DNA from: Lacticaseibacillus jixianensis
GTDB taxonomy: Bacteria; Bacillota; Bacilli; Lactobacillales; Lactobacillaceae
Direction of reading: 5' to 3'
Assembly (NCBI RefSeq): GCF_003946485.1
Contig: NZ_RHOJ01000011.1
Span: 16,864 to 80,863 of the forward strand
DNA length: 64,000 bases
In this document: in pieces, positions 9,874-18,756 of the stretch
How positions within the stretch are numbered: the stretch's first letter is position 1
How the letters are laid out: every line of letters begins with the position of its first letter
Program-made: the position numbers and the translations under genes
The notes under the pieces: model-generated
Told to the model about the DNA's origin: nothing
Database searches by the model: none
What the model saw: only the letters and a program-made list of their open reading frames with translations

Positions 9874-11423
9874 GGCAGCACCACCGGCAACCGTCCGCTT
9901 GGCTTACCCTTACCTGCCAGTGCCAAAACGGCCTGATCGAGCGCCGCTGGCGTGGCCTCATACGCTGCTGTATAACTGGCGACTACTGGCAACCAGCGCC
10001 GGTCATACGGATTACGCAGTGCAATCACATGCACTGCGTGACCCTGCGCTTCCAACGTCCGCACCGCTTGCGCCTGGATATCAGCGGTCGCCTTCACGTT
10101 ACTCGTCCCAATCACGACTGGGCGACCAGCAGGAATTGAGTCCAGCTGCGTGAGCGCGGCGGGATCAGCCAGATCCAAAGTCACGGCTCCGGCCGCCGGA
10201 AACACTCGCCGAACGCTTTGAACCAAGGCGTTGATCGGTACGGCGTGATCCACGACCAAGGACTGCTGCTGATTGGCGAAGGTGATCACCACCGGGGCGG
10301 TAGTCAACGGGTGCGCAGCGGGCTGGACCAAGGTGACGCTGCGCTGATATAACGTCGTCGCCAGTTTGGCGTCCACCGCCACCCGCGAGGCAAACGCCGC
10401 AGCGTCAAAATGAGTCTGCCAGCGGCCCACCCGCTGCCGCAGTTTTCTTAGCCGGCGCGCGGCCTTGGCGGTTTGTGCTTTCGTCAAAGTGCCAGCAGTC
10501 ATTGCCGCCATCACCTGGGCAATGGCTGCCTTCTGTGTGGCATAGACGTGCGACACCATCGCCAGGTCGGCACCACTTTGCAAAGCGCGTACACACGCCG
10601 CTGGAGTGCCGTAGTGATCAGCAATGGCCTTCATCTCCAGGTCGTCAGTGACGATCACCCCGTCAAAGCGGAGGCGGTCTCGCAGCAGGGTCGTGATCAC
10701 TGCCGGCGATAAGCTCGCTGGCAATGTCGGGTCAACGGCCGGAAACTGAATATGTGCGATCATGACCGCAGCCGCCCCCGCGGCGATCCCTGCCTTAAAC
10801 GGGATCAGCTCGGTCTCTTCCAAATCATTCATAGACTGCAACAACTCAGGCAGCGCCTGGTGGGAGTCTACTGCTGTGTTGCCATGTCCCGGGAAATGTT
10901 TCAGGCAAGCCGCCATCCCGTTGCCCTGCAGCCCATGAACCGCCTGGGTGACATATTGGGCCACCACCGGCGCCTGATCGCCGAACGAACGCACCCCAAT
11001 CACCGGGTTATCAGGATTGGTATTGACATCCGCATCCGGCGCTAGACTCCAGTTGACCCCCAGCGCTGACAACCCGGCAGCGCTAGCAGCATACGCCTTA
11101 GCCGCATTGGTGGGGTCCCCAGTGGCGGCAAGTGCCATCGCTCCGGGCAGCAAACTGACCCCCTTTTCAATGCGCCGAATGACCCCGTTTTCCTGATCCA
11201 GCGCAATCAGTAGCGGTGCGGTGTAACCGGCAGCTTTGGCCTCAGCCTGTAAAGCATCGGTCAAGCGGGCCAACTGCGCAGCATCTTCGATGTTGCGCGC
11301 AAAGAGGATGACCCCGCTGACATGATAGCGGCGGATCATTTCCTTGATCTCAGCACTCGGGACAGTGCCATGAAAACCGACGATGAACAATTCACCGGCC
11401 CGTTGCTCCAGTGTTTGCGACAT
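9870..11423 (-). CDS. nagZ: Beta-N-acetylglucosaminidase, GH3
   Basis: Removes non-reducing GlcNAc from peptidoglycan fragments. The 517-residue protein has the GH3 barrel with LIALDQENGVIRRI (substrate Asp/Glu region, near 95), the NagZ hallmark KHFPGHGNTAVDSH near 180-193 with the Asp-His dyad, and the nucleophile in VTDDLEMKAI near 260. A C-terminal alpha/beta/alpha domain as in B. subtilis NagZ follows from about 370. No signal peptide is present, so it works inside the cell. ATG at 11423 with GAGGGG at eight bases is preferred over the GTG at 11432 that overlaps the mupG stop. It sits between mupG and the beta-lactamase-like gene. Confidence 0.93.
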   Translation of the reverse strand: MSQTLEQRAGELFIVGFHGTVPSAEIKEMIRRYHVSGVILFARNIEDAAQLARLTDALQAEAKAAGYTAPLLIALDQENGVIRRIEKGVSLLPGAMALAATGDPTNAAKAYAASAAGLSALGVNWSLAPDADVNTNPDNPVIGVRSFGDQAPVVAQYVTQAVHGLQGNGMAACLKHFPGHGNTAVDSHQALPELLQSMNDLEETELIPFKAGIAAGAAAVMIAHIQFPAVDPTLPASLSPAVITTLLRDRLRFDGVIVTDDLEMKAIADHYGTPAACVRALQSGADLAMVSHVYATQKAAIAQVMAAMTAGTLTKAQTAKAARRLRKLRQRVGRWQTHFDAAAFASRVAVDAKLATTLYQRSVTLVQPAAHPLTTAPVVITFANQQQSLVVDHAVPINALVQSVRRVFPAAGAVTLDLADPAALTQLDSIPAGRPVVIGTSNVKATADIQAQAVRTLEAQGHAVHVIALRNPYDRRWLPVVASYTAAYEATPAALDQAVLALAGKGKPSGRLPVVLP

Positions 11424-11428
11424 GTTGC

Positions 11429-12463
11429 TCACCCCTCGACAAAACGTAATTTCGTGTCGCCGTCGATGAATTTCAGCAGCCCTACATACTCGGGGTGGAC
11501 ATACCCAATAATATTGGCGTCACGGGTGAACGGCAGATCGGCTTTACTGATCTGGATCTCACCGCTGTAACGACCGCCGAGGAGGTTGTCCTGGCTGATC
11601 GTCCCCAGTGGGCGTTCACCCGTCTTACCGATGGGAATGTCCGGCTTCCGCGGCACCCCAAGGCGAACCATCCGCTCCGGAAGATCTTTGCGGACCGTCA
11701 GCGTCTGCCCAATCAGCGCTTTGCCGGCGCCTTCGGGGAGGATGGGCAGCGTCATCGTCTTGTCGACCTGATACTGATGGATGTTAGCCAACGTCGGCAG
11801 CTGGGCCTCGCTGTCGCCGATCGCGATATCAGTCACGCCGAACTCGTGCATGAGTTCGACCGCGCTCACGTATGGATTCTGGCCGCGCTGGGCCTCCAGC
11901 GTCGGCAGCCCTTGGTAGAACGGGAATCGCTTAAGCCGGTCGCCAGGCACAAAGGCCAGCACTTTTATCGGTGTGTCCGCGTAGTTCTGGTTGATTGCGG
12001 CGAAGCGGGCCTTGGCTAAACCCGTTTCAAGCTTAGGGTAGAAATTATGTGCGGCATGGACTTGAGCAAAGTCGACCCCGTGGGCCTTGGCCTCATCAAG
12101 ATAGTCCTTACTCAGGACGCTGGCGTTAAGAAACAACGTGAAATCGGGTTGCAGTCGGCTCAGCAAGGCAAAATCATTGAAGCCCCAGTCTAATCGCAGC
12201 GCTTGAAACCCCATCTGATGGAGCGCGGCAAAGTCGCCCGATTCAAGCCCCAGCTTTTCAAAGGTGACCGGCGAGACGTCGGGAACTAGCATGACCCCTT
12301 CTTGATTGCATAGCGCCAGCAAGGACTTGATGCGACCGGTGATGTCAGTAAAGTCCTCTTCAGGAATGTGCAGCGAGGTGAAAATGAACTGGATGCCATT
12401 TTTCGCCGCCTGATGCACGTAATCCGGATCAAACGTTTTAAAGTAGACTGAAATTCCTAGCAT
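11429..12463 (-). CDS. mupG: 6-phospho-N-acetylmuramidase, GH170 (DUF871)
   Basis: In Staphylococcus aureus MupG hydrolyses MurNAc-6-P-GlcNAc to MurNAc-6-P and GlcNAc after PTS uptake. This 344-residue protein has the family's N-terminal barrel, starting MLGISVYF and containing IFTSLHIPEED (about 28-38), a VPDVSP strand near 62, LRLDWGF near 90 and LNASVL near 112, then a C-terminal beta domain with RPLGTISQDNLLGGRYSGE. GGGAGG precedes the ATG. It is 23 bases downstream of the EIIC gene and five bases upstream of nagZ, which supports a disaccharide route ending at MurQ. Confidence 0.92.
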   Translation of the reverse strand: MLGISVYFKTFDPDYVHQAAKNGIQFIFTSLHIPEEDFTDITGRIKSLLALCNQEGVMLVPDVSPVTFEKLGLESGDFAALHQMGFQALRLDWGFNDFALLSRLQPDFTLFLNASVLSKDYLDEAKAHGVDFAQVHAAHNFYPKLETGLAKARFAAINQNYADTPIKVLAFVPGDRLKRFPFYQGLPTLEAQRGQNPYVSAVELMHEFGVTDIAIGDSEAQLPTLANIHQYQVDKTMTLPILPEGAGKALIGQTLTVRKDLPERMVRLGVPRKPDIPIGKTGERPLGTISQDNLLGGRYSGEIQISKADLPFTRDANIIGYVHPEYVGLLKFIDGDTKLRFVEG

Positions 12464-12486
12464 GATTGGCCTCCCTGATCATTGTG

Positions 12487-13806
12487 CTACGCCTGTGCCC
12501 CTGCGTCGTCTTCGCCTTCGATACTATCGACCTTCAGGGCGCCAGTGCGCTCAGCCTTGTCCATCGAGGCAACGAATGGATAGTAGATCAGGAAAGTGAC
12601 GACCCAGCCGACTAAGACGAAGACCACAGCCCAGATATTCCCACCGGTCGCTAAGTATGCTTTGATCGGTGCTGGTGTGATCCAAGGCACTGACAGTGCT
12701 GGCACCGGCAACCATTTCAGCATCACCAGCAGCGTGGCGGCGATATCCATGACCACTGAGCTCAACACAAACGGGATCATCATCAGCGGGTTCAGCATGA
12801 TCGGCAGCCCGAAAATCAGCGGCTCACCAATGTTGAAGGCGGCAGGCACAATGCCCAAGGCCCCCATCCCCCGATAACGCTTGGACTTCGTCAGCAGCAG
12901 TGCAACGGACAGCGGCACCATTCCTGTCATGATGTAAACATCTTGGAAGATGCTCGTGAAGGTGTACGGCAGGCTGATTCCCTTGGCAAAGGCAGCCTGG
13001 TTGGCAGCAACCATCTGGGTCCAGAAGGTGCCCAGCACCCCGCCAACGATATTCCCACCGTGGATCCCAACTGACCAGAGCCCCCGGTTGAGCAGCGTGG
13101 CGATCATCATCGCCCACGGCGTATCAGACACGGAGATCAGTGGCTTGAAGATATTGGCAATTGCATCCGGAATGTTGATTTTCAAAACGGAGCCGATCAG
13201 CCACCAGAAGACAACGACCACAAAGCTTGGAATCAACGCAACAAACGCGCTGGATACCATCGGCGGCACATTCGATGGAAGCTTGATGGTCAGGTGACGG
13301 TTAACAAAGAACCGGTAAATCTCGACGGTAACGATCCCGACGATGATCCCGGCAAAAACACCCATCGCGCCCATGTAAACAGTGGAAACCCCAGTGAACA
13401 CGCCCGGTGTCTTCGAACCCTTAACGACAGTCGATACTGTCTGAATCGGGTTGAGCAGCAGGTAAGAGGCAATCGCCAAAATCATTGGCGGCATGATGTC
13501 TGTCTTCTCGCCGCGATTCTTGTTGTACCACTCCACCAATGCATACGACGTGGTGCAGACTGTGTACAGGGCGATAAAGCTTGTCCCCACCCCGGCCGCA
13601 GCCGCAATGGTCCACCGGAAATCACCCAAAAATGTCAGCCACGCCGGAATTGGGAACGACGCCACCAGCGTGAACAAAGAGCCAATTACCAGCAGACTCA
13701 TGATCCCCAAACCATTGCGCTGGATCACTTGGACGTACTTCAAATTGGAGAATTTAATCAGCGGCGGCGCGATTCGTTTTTCGATAAAGCCAGTAATTCG
13801 TTGCAT
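12487..13806 (-). CDS. PTS EIIC, lactose/cellobiose/chitobiose type
   Basis: Membrane permease subunit of a phosphotransferase system, 439 residues with about ten hydrophobic segments. The N-terminus MQRITGFIEKRIAPPLIKFSN and the NIGEPLIFGLPIMLNP motif near 325 (conserved Glu of EIIC) are characteristic of CelB/ChbC-like EIIC. No EIIA or EIIB gene is nearby, so partner subunits must be encoded elsewhere. S. aureus and B. subtilis use the unrelated glucose-type MurP for MurNAc; here a Lac-type EIIC heads the operon, pointing to uptake of a disaccharide such as MurNAc-GlcNAc. AAGGACGG is the ribosome site. Substrate assignment is inference from neighbours. Confidence 0.88.
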   Translation of the reverse strand: MQRITGFIEKRIAPPLIKFSNLKYVQVIQRNGLGIMSLLVIGSLFTLVASFPIPAWLTFLGDFRWTIAAAAGVGTSFIALYTVCTTSYALVEWYNKNRGEKTDIMPPMILAIASYLLLNPIQTVSTVVKGSKTPGVFTGVSTVYMGAMGVFAGIIVGIVTVEIYRFFVNRHLTIKLPSNVPPMVSSAFVALIPSFVVVVFWWLIGSVLKINIPDAIANIFKPLISVSDTPWAMMIATLLNRGLWSVGIHGGNIVGGVLGTFWTQMVAANQAAFAKGISLPYTFTSIFQDVYIMTGMVPLSVALLLTKSKRYRGMGALGIVPAAFNIGEPLIFGLPIMLNPLMMIPFVLSSVVMDIAATLLVMLKWLPVPALSVPWITPAPIKAYLATGGNIWAVVFVLVGWVVTFLIYYPFVASMDKAERTGALKVDSIEGEDDAGAQA

Positions 13807-13890
13807 GATAATAGCCGTCCTTTCAAAGTATTGTGAAAAACTGCCCCAACCCGGTTGCGACTTACGGCCCCATCGTCATCACCCCTCAAA

Positions 13891-13904
13891 TGTATGCGCT
13901 TTCT
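13891..13904 (-). promoter_or_regulatory. cre-like site downstream of operon promoter
   Basis: TGTATGCGCTTTCT matches 12 of 14 positions of TGWAANCGNTNWCA. It lies just downstream of the predicted -10, a position where CcpA acts as a roadblock. Confidence 0.5.
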
Positions 13905-13914
13905 TTACACCCTC

Positions 13915-13942
13915 AGTGTAGCTGCCAGAAATAATATTTCAA
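13915..13942 (-). promoter_or_regulatory. Predicted promoter of the mupG-nagZ-murRQ operon
   Basis: On the minus strand TTGAAA at 13942-13937 is separated by 16 bases from TACACT at 13920-13915. It is about 110 bases upstream of the EIIC start. One palindrome overlaps its -35 and spacer. Confidence 0.5.
13928..13940. promoter_or_regulatory. Operator candidate 1 (GAAAT-AAT-ATTTC)
   Basis: Perfect 5-bp inverted repeat with 3-base centre that overlaps the predicted -35. RpiR-family regulators bind palindromes of the TGAAA/TTTCA kind, so MurR is the likely ligand. Confidence 0.5.
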
Positions 13943-13953
13943 TACCAATTTTT

Positions 13954-13970
13954 GTGAAAACAATTTTCAC
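13954..13970. promoter_or_regulatory. Operator candidate 2 (GTGAAAACAATTTTCAC)
   Basis: Perfect 7-bp inverted repeat around CAA. Its centre is 28 bases from the centre of the first palindrome, upstream of the -35. Paired sites suggest co-operative binding of a dimeric regulator, most simply MurR. Confidence 0.6.
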
Positions 13971-14186
13971 TGTGTTATTTTCATTGGCAATTTATTCAGT
14001 GCGAAAGCTGGTCTGACAATCTTCGCTTCCCCTTTGAAATAATTCAGTCCTGAACTAGCGGTATCGAACGGCAAATTGGTCTGCTTTGAACGTGAACTCT
14101 TTTCAACGGCCAACTGTACCAGTTTGCAGCCAAAAAATAACTCACACTTTCCGCATTCCGGCGCGCGCAGATCCGTCTACGGGACC

Positions 14187-14226
14187 AAAAAGGACGCCCC
14201 CCTTTTCTTCACAGAGGGGCGTCCTT
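14187..14226 (-). terminator. Intrinsic terminator of the cation ATPase gene
   Basis: GGACGCCCC pairs with GGGGCGTCC around a 15-16-base loop. The minus direction ends in five T residues. It lies about 20 bases after the gene's stop. Confidence 0.85.
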
Positions 14227-14244
14227 CAAAACTAATTCGGTGTG

Positions 14245-16962
14245 TTAGTTCAGCTTGCCTTCGGTCACTTCCGCCGAGTGGGTCCGGTGCGCCCACTTGC
14301 GGTACGCGAGGCGAATGAGCTTGTCGGCTTCCGTCACCACCAGGGTGATCACGCCGGCGCCGATGGCCACGCCCCACTCCAGCCAGGACATCCCCGCGGT
14401 GCGAAAGACGTCCTGCATGAACGGTACGTAGGTGAAGGCCAGCTGCAGTACCACCATCGCCGCAATGACGGTAAACGCCATGGGGTTAGAGAAGAACTGC
14501 CTGGACAGCGCCAAGGCGTGAGTCCGGATGTTGAACAAGTAGAAGATCTTGCCGAGGATGATGATGTTGACCATCATCGTCGACGCCACCGTCGCGGAGA
14601 CGTAGCCGCCATCCAGCAGCCAGTCGTGCGCGTACAGGCCAACCCCGGAGATCATCAAGGAGACGTAGGCCATCTGGAAAACGTCGTGCCAATTCATCAT
14701 CGAGGCGGTATTTGAGCGTGGTGGGCGGGCCATGATGCCCGGTTCCGCTGGCTCCCAGATGAAGGCAAACTGGATCGTGATGGCCGAGACCATGTTGATC
14801 CACAGCATCTGGCTGGCGTTCAGGGGCATGTTGTCCTGCGTCAGGATGGTGATCGCAATGATCAGCCCCTCGGCAAAGGACGTCGGCAGCAGGAACAGAA
14901 TGCTTTTTTTGATGTTGTCGTAGATCCGGCGACCCTGGGCGATGGCTTTTTCCATCGTCGTGAACTTGTCGTCGGTCAGGATCATGTCAGCGGCGTCCTT
15001 GGCCACGTCAGTCCCAGACTCGCCCATCGCCACGCCGATGTCGGCCTTCTTCAGCGCCGGAGCGTCGTTGACCCCGTCGCCGACCATGGCGGTGACGTTG
15101 CCGGCCTCCTGCAGCGCCGTCACGATTGCCAGTTTGTCGGCCGGCGTCGTGCGGGCGAACACATCGGTGCTGATCATCGCCTGCGTGCGGGCCGCATCAT
15201 CCATCTCCGCCAGCTCGGTACCAGTGACCACCGTTGGGCTGTCGGCCAGGCCGAGTTTTTTGGCAATGGCCAGCGCGGTGTCCGGATGGTCGCCGGTGAT
15301 CATGCGCACCTTCACACCCGCCATGCGCATCTGTTTGATCGAGGCAATGACCTCTTCGCGCGGCGGGTCGATGATGACGGCCAGCCCGAGGAAGGTCACG
15401 CCGTGCTCGCACAGGCCTTCGGTGATCTCATCGACGCTGTCCGGCAGGTCTTCGGCAGCGACAGCGATGACGCGCATCCCCTGCCGCGAGTACGAGCGCG
15501 TCAGCTCAAGGTAGTGCTGCGTGTCAAACGCGGGGTCCGCAGACTCCGCCATCGGCAGCACCTTATCCGGTGAGCCCTTCACGAACAGCCGGTGCTGCCC
15601 GTCCGGCAGGCGCATGAGTTTGGCCATGTAGCGGTAATCGGAGTCAAACGGCAGCATGTCCAGTTCTTCGTAGTCCGGCTCCTCGGCAAAGCCCTTGTGG
15701 TACGCCGTTAAAAAGGCCCCGTCCGTCGGTTCGCCGTTGATCTCGTACTTGCCATCGATTTCCGCCAGAGTGGTGTCGTTGGCCTCGTAGCCGGCGATCA
15801 GCAGGTCGCGCAGGTCCGCCCGGTCCTTGGCCGAAACGGGCTTGCCGCGCAGGCTGAACTCACCAGTCGGGCGGTACCCGGTGCCGGAAACCGCGTAGTC
15901 GTGGTGCGGCGTGATGACGTTGGTGATGGTCATTTCGTTTTTTGTCAGCGTCCCGGTTTTGTCGGTCGCAATAACGTCGACGGACCCCAGCGTTTCCACG
16001 GCGGGCAGCGTCTTGACGATCGTGTTCTCTTTTCGGACCAGCTGCTGCATGCCCATCGCCAGGACCACCGAAGTCGTCGCCGGCAGCCCTTCCGGCATGG
16101 AGCCGACGATCATGGTCACGACCGCCAAGGCCAGCGTGCCGACCGTGTAGTGGCCGGACCACATGCCGAGGCCAAACAGGATGACCGCGGCGGCCAGGAT
16201 CGCGTACGAGATCCCCTTGCCCAGGTTATCGAGCTCCGTCATCATCGGCGTCTTGCCCTTGCGCACGTCGGCCACCGCCTGGGAGATCTTCCCCAGCTCG
16301 GTGTGCTTCCCGGTCGCCACGACCAGCCCCATCCCGGAGCCCGTGGCCACGGCGGTGGAGGCAAAGGCCATGTTCGATTGCTCGGCCAGCGGCGTGTTGG
16401 CCGGCAGCGCGTCCACGGTCTTCTCGACCGAGTTGGATTCACCGGTCAGCGCAGCCTCCTGCATCGACAGGTTATCGATGTCAAACAGGCGCAGGTCGGC
16501 CGGCACGTTGTCGCCCGCCTCAAGGAAGACGACGTCGCCCACGACCAGGTCGGCCGCATCGACGTCGACGCGGTCCCCGTCGCGGTACACCGTCGCCTCG
16601 TGCGACAGCATCTGCTTGATCTTCTCCAGGGCATTGGAGGCGTTGTTCTCCTGCGAATACCCAATAATCGCATTAATGATGATAACCAGACCGATAATGA
16701 TCGTATCGGTCATGTGCCCCATCACAGTTGTCAGTACGGCGGCGCCAATCAAAATATAAATGATCAGGCTGTTGAACTGGCGAATGAAGATGACCCATTT
16801 CGGGGTGGTGTGCGATTCCAGCGCGTTTGGCCCATTTTCCGCCAACCGCTTCGCTGCCTCTTGACTGGTCAAGCCAGCCTCTAAATCAGGCACCTTTAAT
16901 TCCTGCTGCAATGCCGCCACCTCAGAATGGGTCATCGACCTCTGACCATCGGGACTATCCAT
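14245..16962 (-). CDS. P2-type cation-transporting ATPase
   Basis: Membrane ion pump of 905 residues, full length for P2 ATPases. Order of parts: cation ATPase N-domain (about 10-75), actuator loop with TGES at 173-176, TM4 motif PEGLP at 290-294, phosphorylation site DKTGT at 334-338, P-domain hinge MVGDGVNDAPALKKADIG near 620, and six C-terminal membrane segments. PEGLP is shared by Ca2+ and Na+/K+-type pumps (IIA/IID), whereas the Mg2+ pump MgtA differs here. The ion is most likely Ca2+ or a monovalent cation, not settled by sequence. AAGGA sits nine to ten bases before the ATG. It is transcribed alone. Confidence 0.92.
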   Translation of the reverse strand: MDSPDGQRSMTHSEVAALQQELKVPDLEAGLTSQEAAKRLAENGPNALESHTTPKWVIFIRQFNSLIIYILIGAAVLTTVMGHMTDTIIIGLVIIINAIIGYSQENNASNALEKIKQMLSHEATVYRDGDRVDVDAADLVVGDVVFLEAGDNVPADLRLFDIDNLSMQEAALTGESNSVEKTVDALPANTPLAEQSNMAFASTAVATGSGMGLVVATGKHTELGKISQAVADVRKGKTPMMTELDNLGKGISYAILAAAVILFGLGMWSGHYTVGTLALAVVTMIVGSMPEGLPATTSVVLAMGMQQLVRKENTIVKTLPAVETLGSVDVIATDKTGTLTKNEMTITNVITPHHDYAVSGTGYRPTGEFSLRGKPVSAKDRADLRDLLIAGYEANDTTLAEIDGKYEINGEPTDGAFLTAYHKGFAEEPDYEELDMLPFDSDYRYMAKLMRLPDGQHRLFVKGSPDKVLPMAESADPAFDTQHYLELTRSYSRQGMRVIAVAAEDLPDSVDEITEGLCEHGVTFLGLAVIIDPPREEVIASIKQMRMAGVKVRMITGDHPDTALAIAKKLGLADSPTVVTGTELAEMDDAARTQAMISTDVFARTTPADKLAIVTALQEAGNVTAMVGDGVNDAPALKKADIGVAMGESGTDVAKDAADMILTDDKFTTMEKAIAQGRRIYDNIKKSILFLLPTSFAEGLIIAITILTQDNMPLNASQMLWINMVSAITIQFAFIWEPAEPGIMARPPRSNTASMMNWHDVFQMAYVSLMISGVGLYAHDWLLDGGYVSATVASTMMVNIIILGKIFYLFNIRTHALALSRQFFSNPMAFTVIAAMVVLQLAFTYVPFMQDVFRTAGMSWLEWGVAIGAGVITLVVTEADKLIRLAYRKWAHRTHSAEVTEGKLN

Positions 16963-17154
16963 GTATCATCATCCTTTTTCGTTAAAAATTTGGCAAAATG
17001 CCATCTAGTATTAATTGTATTTTATCCGAACCCATGCGCGCACGCAACAGGACTTAAGCCGCATGGCCGCGGTCGGCCGCTTTGCTTTGCATCACCGATC
17101 CTGGAGCACCCGGACGTGGCCCACCGGCGTGCTGGGCCGCCCGACCCGTATCGT

Positions 17155-17184
17155 TTGAATAAACGCACTGCGATGGCATATATT
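17155..17184 (+). promoter_or_regulatory. gshA promoter with flanking inverted repeat
   Basis: TTGAAT (17155-17160), 18 bases, then TATATT (17179-17184). The arms TTTGAAT (17154-17160) and ATTCAAA (17182-17188) form an inverted repeat embracing both promoter elements, a possible regulator site. Confidence 0.5.
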
Positions 17185-17228
17185 CAAATTGATACAGCCC
17201 CGTTGAGCCAACCGAGTGAGGTGTCAGG

Positions 17229-18449
17229 ATGATCGATCAGACGAAACGGATCCCCTTCGGCCAGATCGCGGCCACGCAGACCGCCATCGGCATCGAGGTC
17301 GAGAAGGTGCGGGTCGATGCGCACAACCAGCTGAGCGCGCACCCGTTTCCCGCTCAGCTGAGCGAGCCGGTGCGGCCGTTTGTTGAGCGCGAGTACTTCG
17401 AGGCGCAGCTCGAGTTCACCCTGCCGGCCGAAGCCGACGTGACCAAGGTCATCACGTTCGGCAGCGCCACCGTCGAAGCAGTCGCCGCGCAGTTGCTGCC
17501 GGCGGAGCACCTGTGGCCGTACAGCTGTCCGCCGCCGCTGAAAATTAAACTGGGCAGCCGCCACATCGCCGAGCTGCCGGCCAGCAGTCGGCTTTACCGC
17601 GAGCGGCTCAGCCACGTTTACGACATGCGCCGCCTGCTGAACACCGGCGTTCACATCAATCTCAGCTTCAGTGCGGCCGCCTTAAAGCAGCTGGTCCAGG
17701 CCGGGCAGTTTAACGACGCCGATGCGTTATACGTCCACTTGGCGCAGTACTTCATGCTGCACCGCTGGGTCTTCACCTACCTGTACGGCGCGACGCCGCG
17801 CCCGTTTGCCGGGTACCTCCAAGGGACCCGGCAGGCCGCTCCGGTACGCAGCCTGCGCAGCAGCACGTTCGGCTTTCCCCGCAGCATCCAGGGGGATTAC
17901 GCCTCCGTGCCACGCTACGTCGCGCAAATCGACGACGCGATCGATGACGGCCGGCTCATGAAGGCCGGCCAGTACTACGAGGCCGTGCGCCTGAAAAGCA
18001 GCGCCGGCAAAGCGCCGTGCCACCTGCTTGAAACCGGGGTCTCGCACGTTGAACTGCGGGCCTTTGACCTCAACCCACTCATCCCCCTTGGCGTCACCGC
18101 AGACCAGCTGCGGATCGTGCAGAGCCTGGCGGTGTTTTTCGCCGGCCAGCCCAATCTGGAACCAGCCGAACTCACCGCCAGGCTGGCGGCAGCGCAGGCC
18201 CGCCACGACCAAGTGGCACTGGAAGATCCGTGCCAGGCGTCGTGCTGCCAGGCGGCGGGGCTCGCCTTGTTTGCCCAATTGGCTGACTTTGCGCGCCAAG
18301 GCGAATTTCCTGCGGCCTACCAGCGCAGCATTGAGCAGGCGCAGGCGGCGTTTGCGGACCCCACCCAGACGCTGGCGGCCGCGGTCTGGCGGCGGCTGGG
18401 CCGGGCGGCGGCACCGGCAGTGCAAGACAGCTGCTTCAAGGGTCGGTAA
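17229..18449 (+). CDS. gshA: Glutamate-cysteine ligase, stand-alone domain
   Basis: Makes gamma-glutamylcysteine from Glu, Cys and ATP, first step of glutathione synthesis. At 406 residues it matches only the N-terminal ligase domain of the bifunctional Gram-positive GshF. Conserved elements include FVEREYFEAQLEFTLP (near 50), LWPYSCPPPL (near 98), SRLYRERLSHVYDMRRLLNTGVHINLSF (positions about 120-147), SIQGDYASVPRYV (near 220) and HVELRAFDLNPLIPLG (near 273-290). The ATP-grasp half that adds glycine is absent and no gshB is nearby, so it may stop at gamma-glutamylcysteine or depend on a distant gene. AGGTG lies five bases before the ATG. The stop codon falls inside a dispersed repeat. Confidence 0.88.
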   Translation: MIDQTKRIPFGQIAATQTAIGIEVEKVRVDAHNQLSAHPFPAQLSEPVRPFVEREYFEAQLEFTLPAEADVTKVITFGSATVEAVAAQLLPAEHLWPYSCPPPLKIKLGSRHIAELPASSRLYRERLSHVYDMRRLLNTGVHINLSFSAAALKQLVQAGQFNDADALYVHLAQYFMLHRWVFTYLYGATPRPFAGYLQGTRQAAPVRSLRSSTFGFPRSIQGDYASVPRYVAQIDDAIDDGRLMKAGQYYEAVRLKSSAGKAPCHLLETGVSHVELRAFDLNPLIPLGVTADQLRIVQSLAVFFAGQPNLEPAELTARLAAAQARHDQVALEDPCQASCCQAAGLALFAQLADFARQGEFPAAYQRSIEQAQAAFADPTQTLAAAVWRRLGRAAAPAVQDSCFKGR

Positions 18450-18728
18450 TGCCTTTGGCTAGGCTGCCCATGCGGCTGGCTTTTTTGGTGCCGACTTGGC
18501 AGGGTCCGCGCGATCAGCTACGTATGAGACCTCGCCGGCAATGCCTTTGGCTAGGCTGAATGTCGGGCTAAGTGCGTCGACCCTGCGCACCTTAAACTAA
18601 TCAGGCTCCGAGTTCGCAACGCAGGAGCGGGCTGCTACGCCAAAGGCCTCGCCGCCAAACCCCTGCGGCAATGCCTTTGGCTAGGCTGCCCATCCCGCTA
18701 AATGCGCGAACTCTGCGCACCTTAAAAA
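18436..18728. repeat. Dispersed hairpin repeat, family 1, cluster A
   Basis: Intergenic stretch holding three copies of the core AATGCCTTTGGCTAGGCTG (starting near 18448, 18540 and 18670). These are embedded in long imperfect hairpins whose arms read like GGTGCGCAG...CGAC and GTCG...CTGCGCACC. The same core, with small changes, recurs at 33257-33887 and 36036-36341. The repeat supplies the stop codon of gshA. No coding potential was seen. Confidence 0.8.
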
Positions 18729-18752
18729 AAGTCCTGCCGCGGCAGGACTTCG
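18724..18752 (-). terminator. Intrinsic terminator of the Gfo/Idh gene
   Basis: Perfect palindrome GTCCTGCCGCGGCAGGAC extended by AA/TT, followed on the minus strand by seven T residues. It ends the gene starting at 19788. Confidence 0.9.
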
Positions 18753-18756
18753 CATC

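Larger units (their letters stand above)
13807..14186. other. Promoter region of the peptidoglycan-sugar operon
   Basis: Gene-free AT-rich stretch. It contains a promoter, a cre-like site and two palindromes, all close to 13891-13970. Nothing recognisable was seen between 13990 and 14186. Confidence 0.6.
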
